A DNA stretch of 64,000 nucleotides from positions 17,547,537-17,611,536 of the forward strand of contig NC_134107.1 in NCBI RefSeq assembly GCF_040939455.1, read 5' to 3'. Below the pieces are notes generated by a model that saw nothing but the letters and a program-made list of their open reading frames with translations, had not been told where the DNA came from and did no database searches. Positions within the stretch are counted from its first letter, which is position 1; each line of letters opens with the position of its first letter. Source of the stretch: Microcebus murinus (taxonomy: Eukaryota > Chordata > Mammalia > Primates > Cheirogaleidae). Shown one piece after another: positions 58,980 to 64,000 of the stretch. The position numbers and the translations under genes were made by a program.

Positions 58980-61110
58980 CATTAAAATATTAAAGAATAA
59001 TTCTGATGGTTCCTTTTAACCTTTAAAAGCAGCAAAATTTTAAAAAGTAATGAGCCCATATGAGTTAATTTTGTAATAAAATAAATAATAAAAATAAACT
59101 GGGTTCAAGAGACATAGTAGATGCACTTGGCACATTGCATACTGTTGATGCCCGACAGCCAACCACTGCCAGGAACACGACTGCAGTCACACAGAGTTTG
59201 GTTCATTGTGTGGGCTGTAGCAAGATAGAGCATGCAGCAAAGGGACCAGAGTGTTGGATAAGAGGAAAATTGGGAAAGCCTGTGATAGGATTTAGGTTTG
59301 TGCTGAGTGATTCTAAGGATTTAGGAAGTGGATGTGAGTTCTGAATTGTTATAAAAAAATTTGGTGATTGGGTATCCTTGGTAATTTATGTCTAAGAGGC
59401 AGGAAAATTAAAGTAGGAAAGAAGGAGTATTTACTCATGTTCATTGCAAGAGGGGAATGCTTAGCTATTTTTGTGGTTTCCAAGAGTTCTTGTCCCTGTT
59501 TGATTTCAGATATAATCACAGAGTAGAATTTTCTCTGTCTTGTTCCTTTCTGGACATGGAGTGGCCTTGTCTAATTATTGTTTATGGTCTATAATGGTGA
59601 TTTATGTTCAGCTGGGAACATTGTGAATAATATACCAGCTGGCATATCCTGGGTGATTTTCCAATTGTTCAATACCATTGAGAGCCTCCCATCTTCATTT
59701 ATATTTTACTTTGCCAGACATAAGATGACTCTACCCAACCTTGGAGTTAATCAAGCTGACATGCTGGCTCCAATTCTCCAGATTTTACTATGGTCCTCAC
59801 ATGTCAAAATAATGCACAGCTGAATAGGAAGAATGTAAATTTATTTACAGGAGATTTGCATTTAGGTTTTGTGTTTACAGAATGGTACAGGCTGATTGCC
59901 CACCAAATGGTTTCTCCACAGATCCTCACAGAGCATTTTTAGCTGAGGTTAATGGGCTCAATACTGGTTCCCTTGGGCATCCGTGGCTCTAGGTGCTGAG
60001 ACAGGATCAAGGAAAACAACCTTCATTAGTTAGTTTTCTATTGAAGGAGAGAGGAGCTTCCCAGGGGGGAAAAGTTTGCATGATAACAAACTTTAGGTGA
60101 TTCTCATGGAATCTGCATGTGTGCACATGTGTGTTTGTGTGCATGTGATGAGAGTGCTCTCATAGTGTCTGCTGCACCCATGTTGAAATAACCTTTGCTA
60201 ATTCTTATTTCTATCAACATTTATTTAGGGTTTATGACTTCTATACATTATCTTATCTATTCCTAAATGATAAGCAAATAAACAAATTAAAACATCTCAT
60301 GAGCTATGTATTATTATGAGAAACAAGGTCTTAAAACCTCAATTACCTTGCAAAGAGACACTGCTGGTGAGTGCAGGGTTGGGACATAAACCATAGTCTA
60401 AGAGAGTCCAAATCCTCTGCACTCTACCACCATCCAGTGGAACTTGTGGTTAAAACAGCATTCTGCATACAGAGATATAGATACTGGGCTCCATCCAATA
60501 TTACCAAATCAACATTTCCAGGGATGGGCTGTTGTTATATAGACTTTAAAAAAGTTTTTCTGGTCATTTGTATGCTGCTGTCCACAGATTAGTATTTACA
60601 GACCACTAATGTAGGCTATACACTCAACTGCCTTCATGTTAGGAAGCTGTTCATAATATTGCTTCTTTATCATCATTCATTCATTCACTCATTCATTTAA
60701 TATGTATAGAAGATCTACTTTCTAAGCCTCTAAACCAGATGTCAAGAGGTCATAGAAAGAAAATGTATCACAAGTGCCTAATACTTGGTAGGGAAGCTCT
60801 TCTACCTAAATAAATAACTGAGAAAGTGATAAATAATATTTATTTATATAGTTCAAGTACTATGAGTATTCAGTTGAAGGAGAAATTACTTTTGGGGTAC
60901 AGAGTTGGCAGGAAACAAACATTGATCTGTGAAAACGTCAGGGAGACACAGACTCTGGAAGTAGTTAAGTAGTAAGGTGTGGTTTTCACGTGGCAGATGT
61001 GCTGACTGACTGTGTATGGCTTCCTGGCTGTGAGGAATCAGCTGCCATGCTGTTAGAAGGACTAGTGAGAGGGCCAGGTGGCAACATAATGAGGACAACT
61101 TCTAAGATCC
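58980..61110. other. No gene recognised
   Basis: Unique-looking intergenic sequence. Only short chance ORFs and a (CATT)n patch near 60675-60700 were seen. Confidence 0.45.
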
Positions 61111-61119
61111 CAAGATGCC

Positions 61120-61312
61120 CAGCTGAGAGCCAGGAAGAAGGCAGGGATCTCAATTCTACCACTGCAAAGAAATGAAGTCTGCCAACGTGAGGGAGCTTGG
61201 AAGCAGATCCATCCCCAGGTGAGCCCCCAGATCAGAGCCCAGTCTTGGTTGACACTTTGGTTATAGCATTTCAGAGGATGCTGTTATGCAGAAATAGATA
61301 ACTAATACAGGT
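61120..61312 (+). repeat. Possible MaLR-type LTR remnant
   Basis: GGGAGCTTGGAAGCAGATCC...CCCAGTCTTGGTTGACACTTTG and the end TTATGCAGAAATAGATAACTAATACAG resemble a mammalian MaLR/MLT-like LTR. Assignment by memory. Confidence 0.35.
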
Positions 61313-61789
61313 TTTGGAATCACAAAAATACAGATTTATTTCCTTGTTGGGAGATATTCACTTTCTAGCCCTTGACTTCCTAACAATGCTACCATAAACA
61401 TCCTTAAACATATGACCTTGTAGACTGGAACTTTTATTCCATCAGTTCTCAGGGCTGAGATTCAGAAATGAAGTGAGTTTTTTTTTTTCTTTTAAAATTA
61501 TAACACCAGAATCCTTTGAATGTAAAGTGAAACTTTAAGCATTTATTAGCAATATACAAGAGTATCCTTTTCTTTCACCACAGCAAGTGATAGGCATTAT
61601 CATTCTTTTTCAATTTTTGTCAGTCATATTGGCATAAAGTAGTTATGTGATTTCTCCCTGAATTTTCAGTTAGGTATTGTATTAGGAAAATTGAAGAACT
61701 TTTCTTATGTTGTTTGCAGTTTGGTTTTGATTTCTTAAAAATTGGCATTGTCAGTCTGATCATCTACAAGTGTAGAGAGCCAGAAATTG

Positions 61790-64000
61790 AGGCTCAATCT
61801 AAAATTGATGTCCTCCCAGGTTCATTCTGACAGGATTTCCTTCTTTTTGTGGCTGACTAATACTCCATCATGTGTGAACATGTGTGTGTGTGTGTGTGTG
61901 TGTGTATTTCATTTTCTTTAGCCATTCATCTGTTGACTGACACTTAAGATGCTTTCATATCTTGATTTTTGTGAATAATGCTTCGACAGACATGTGGTGT
62001 AGATAATTTTTCGACATACTGATTTTATTTCTTTACATACCCAGTAGTGGGAATGCTGGATAATATGGTAGTTCTGTTTTTAACTTCTTGAAAAATCTCC
62101 AGAACATTTTCCATTAGGGCTTTACCAATTTACATTTCCACCAACAGTGTACAAGGATTCTCTTTTTGTCACACCTTCACCATCACTTATATCTTTTTAA
62201 TAATAGCCGTTTTATCAGGCATGAGGTAGTATCTTATTGTGATTTTGATTTGTATTTCTCTGATAATTAGTGCTATTGAACACCTTTTTTTATGTACCTG
62301 TTGGCTACTTTTATGTTTTCTTTTGAGAAACGTCTATTCAGGTGCCTCTTGACCATTTTTAGATCAAGGTTTTTTGGTTGTATTTTTTGGTTTTTTGTTG
62401 GTTTTGTTGTTGTTATTTGTTTTGTTTTGTTTTTCTTTTATGCTGTTGAGTGTGTGCATTCCTTACGTATTTTGGATATAAACCCATCATCAGGTATATG
62501 GTCTACAAATATTTTCTCCCATTCTGTACATGGCATTTTCGCTATGCTGATTCTTTTCTCTCCTGAACAGAAGCTTTTAGATTGATGTAGTCCCACTTGT
62601 TTCTTTTCTTTTTTTTTTTCCTGTGCTTTTGATGTCATATCCAAAAAAGTACTGTCAACACCAATGTCGATGACCTTTTCTCCTATATATTTCTTCTAGG
62701 AGTTTTATGGATTCATATGTTATATTTAAGTCTTGAATACATTTTGAATTAATTTTTGTATATGGTATAAGAAATGGGTCCAATTTCATTCTAATTCAAT
62801 TTTGACACTTAAGTTTGCAGGATACAAACTTCTAGGCTGAAAGTTGTTCTTTTCTGGAGGATTGACAGTGGGGCTCAAATCCTTTCTGGCTTTTAAGGTT
62901 TCCACTGAGAAATCTGCAGTTAGCTTGAAGGGTTTTCTCTAGTATTTTAGTTGTTGCTTTCTGCTTGCTGCTTATAGAATTTCCTCTTTGAATTTTACTT
63001 TGGCCAGGTTGATTACTATGTGTCTTGTACGTTCATCAGGGATATGACTTATAATTTTCTTTTCTTTTAATGTCCTGTCCTGTCCTTGTCTGGCTTTTGT
63101 ATCAGAGTACACTGGCTTCATCAAAATAGTTTGGAAATATTCCTTCCTCTTTGATTTTTTGGAAGAGTTTGAAAAATATTGACATCTTTATGCCAATATG
63201 CCAATTCTTCTTTAATGCTTGATAGAATGTATCCATGAAGCCATATGATCCTGAGCTTTTCTTTGTTGGAAAGTTTTTGACTCCTGATTCAATCTCCTTA
63301 CTCATTATTAGTCTATTGAGACTTTCTATTTCTTCATAATTTAGTCTTGGTAGGTTGAATGGCTTTAGGAACTTATCCGTTTCTTCTAAGTTATCCAATT
63401 TGTTGGCCTATAAATATTTATAGTCTCTTATGATTCTTTGTATGTCTGTGGTATCTGTTGTAATGTTTATTCTTTCACTTAAATATTATTTATTTGAGTC
63501 TTCTCTCTTTTTTTCTTAGTTACTCTAATTAAAGATTTATCAATTTTATCTTTTTAAAAAACCAACTCAGTTTTATTGATTTTTTCTATTGTCTTCCCAG
63601 TCTCTCTTTATTTATTTATGTTCTGATCTCTTTCCTTCTAATGAGTGTGAGTTTAGTTCTTATTTTTCTAGTTCCTTGAGGTGTGAAGTTAGGATTTGAT
63701 ATCTTTCTTTTTTTTTCTTAATGTAGGTATTTATTGTTATATACTTTCTCTTAGTGCTGCTTTTGTAGCACTCTGTAAGTTTTGGTATGTTGTGTTCTAT
63801 TTTGATTTGTTTTAAGATTTAAAAAAATTTCTTTTTGGTTTCTTCTTTGACTTATTCATTGATAGGAGTATGTCTTAAAATTTCCATATATTTGTATATT
63901 TTCCAAAATACTTCCTGCTGTTGATTTTTATTTTATGTCATTGTATTTAGAAGAGATATTTTAGGTGATTCCAATCATCTTAAATTTGTCAAGACTTGTT
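61790..64000 (-). mobile_element. Old L1 mosaic running off the window
   Basis: 61860-62810 is the end of ORF2 in reverse, with a (TG)n at 61880-61906. 62815-63060 matches ORF1-type L1 sequence. 63070-64000 is mid-ORF2 (open piece 63102-63398). The order implies rearrangement or several insertions. Confidence 0.7.

Overview
This is nuclear DNA from a mammal, most likely a strepsirrhine primate (lemur, loris or galago). Genes are split into small exons with GT/AG splice sites, and most of the sequence is interspersed repeat: L1, Alu, MIR, L2, hAT and mariner DNA transposons, and an endogenous retrovirus. Both full-length Alus (39483-39825 and 58448-58760) have the strepsirrhine-style left arm and a Strepsirrhini-like right arm. 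The L1 3' ends carry the 'evenly G-rich 3'UTR, then CATAATATGC(T/C)GAAATAAA' ending that I associate with prosimian L1s. The species assignment rests on memory of these families, not on a search.

The one host gene is a front-end fatty acid desaturase on the + strand, positions 2930-36218 (exons 3-12 of a 12-exon FADS2-type gene). The ten exons are 198, 102, 126, 61, 77, 98, 97, 80, 126 and 52 coding bases. These match the FADS1/2/3 exon plan, every intron is GT...AG, and the spliced frame is open for 338 codons to a TGA. The protein is clearly diverged from FADS2 itself, and the best candidate is FADS2B (FADS2P1), which is annotated as a pseudogene in human. Here the part in view looks intact. 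Exons 1-2 (cytochrome b5 domain) were not found and must lie upstream of the window.

The introns are full of antisense and sense L1s. Intron 4 (5466-8985) holds MIRs and hAT remnants, and intron 3 holds a small L1 with perfect target-site duplications. Intron 6 (12524-22803) holds an old L1 (13385-18320) split by a young antisense L1 (13817-17807) whose ORF2 is open almost end to end. Beside them is a separate L1 with a 5' inversion (18428-22013). Intron 11 (28089-36166) holds a full-length antisense L1 (28681-35373) with its GC-rich promoter/5'UTR, an ORF1 with two stops and a frameshifted ORF2.

Downstream of the gene (36.7-64 kb) I see no further host gene. This flank contains L2/MIR/L1 relics, an Alu, a 5-kb old L1 (40490-45475), a decayed Hsmar1-like mariner (46010-47060), another old L1 (47795-50510), the 5' half of a class I endogenous retrovirus on the minus strand (52047-56044) with a tRNA-Phe-type primer binding site, and several microsatellites. 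A second Alu has a roughly 190-bp CTTT/CCTT tail, and an old L1 mosaic runs off the right edge.
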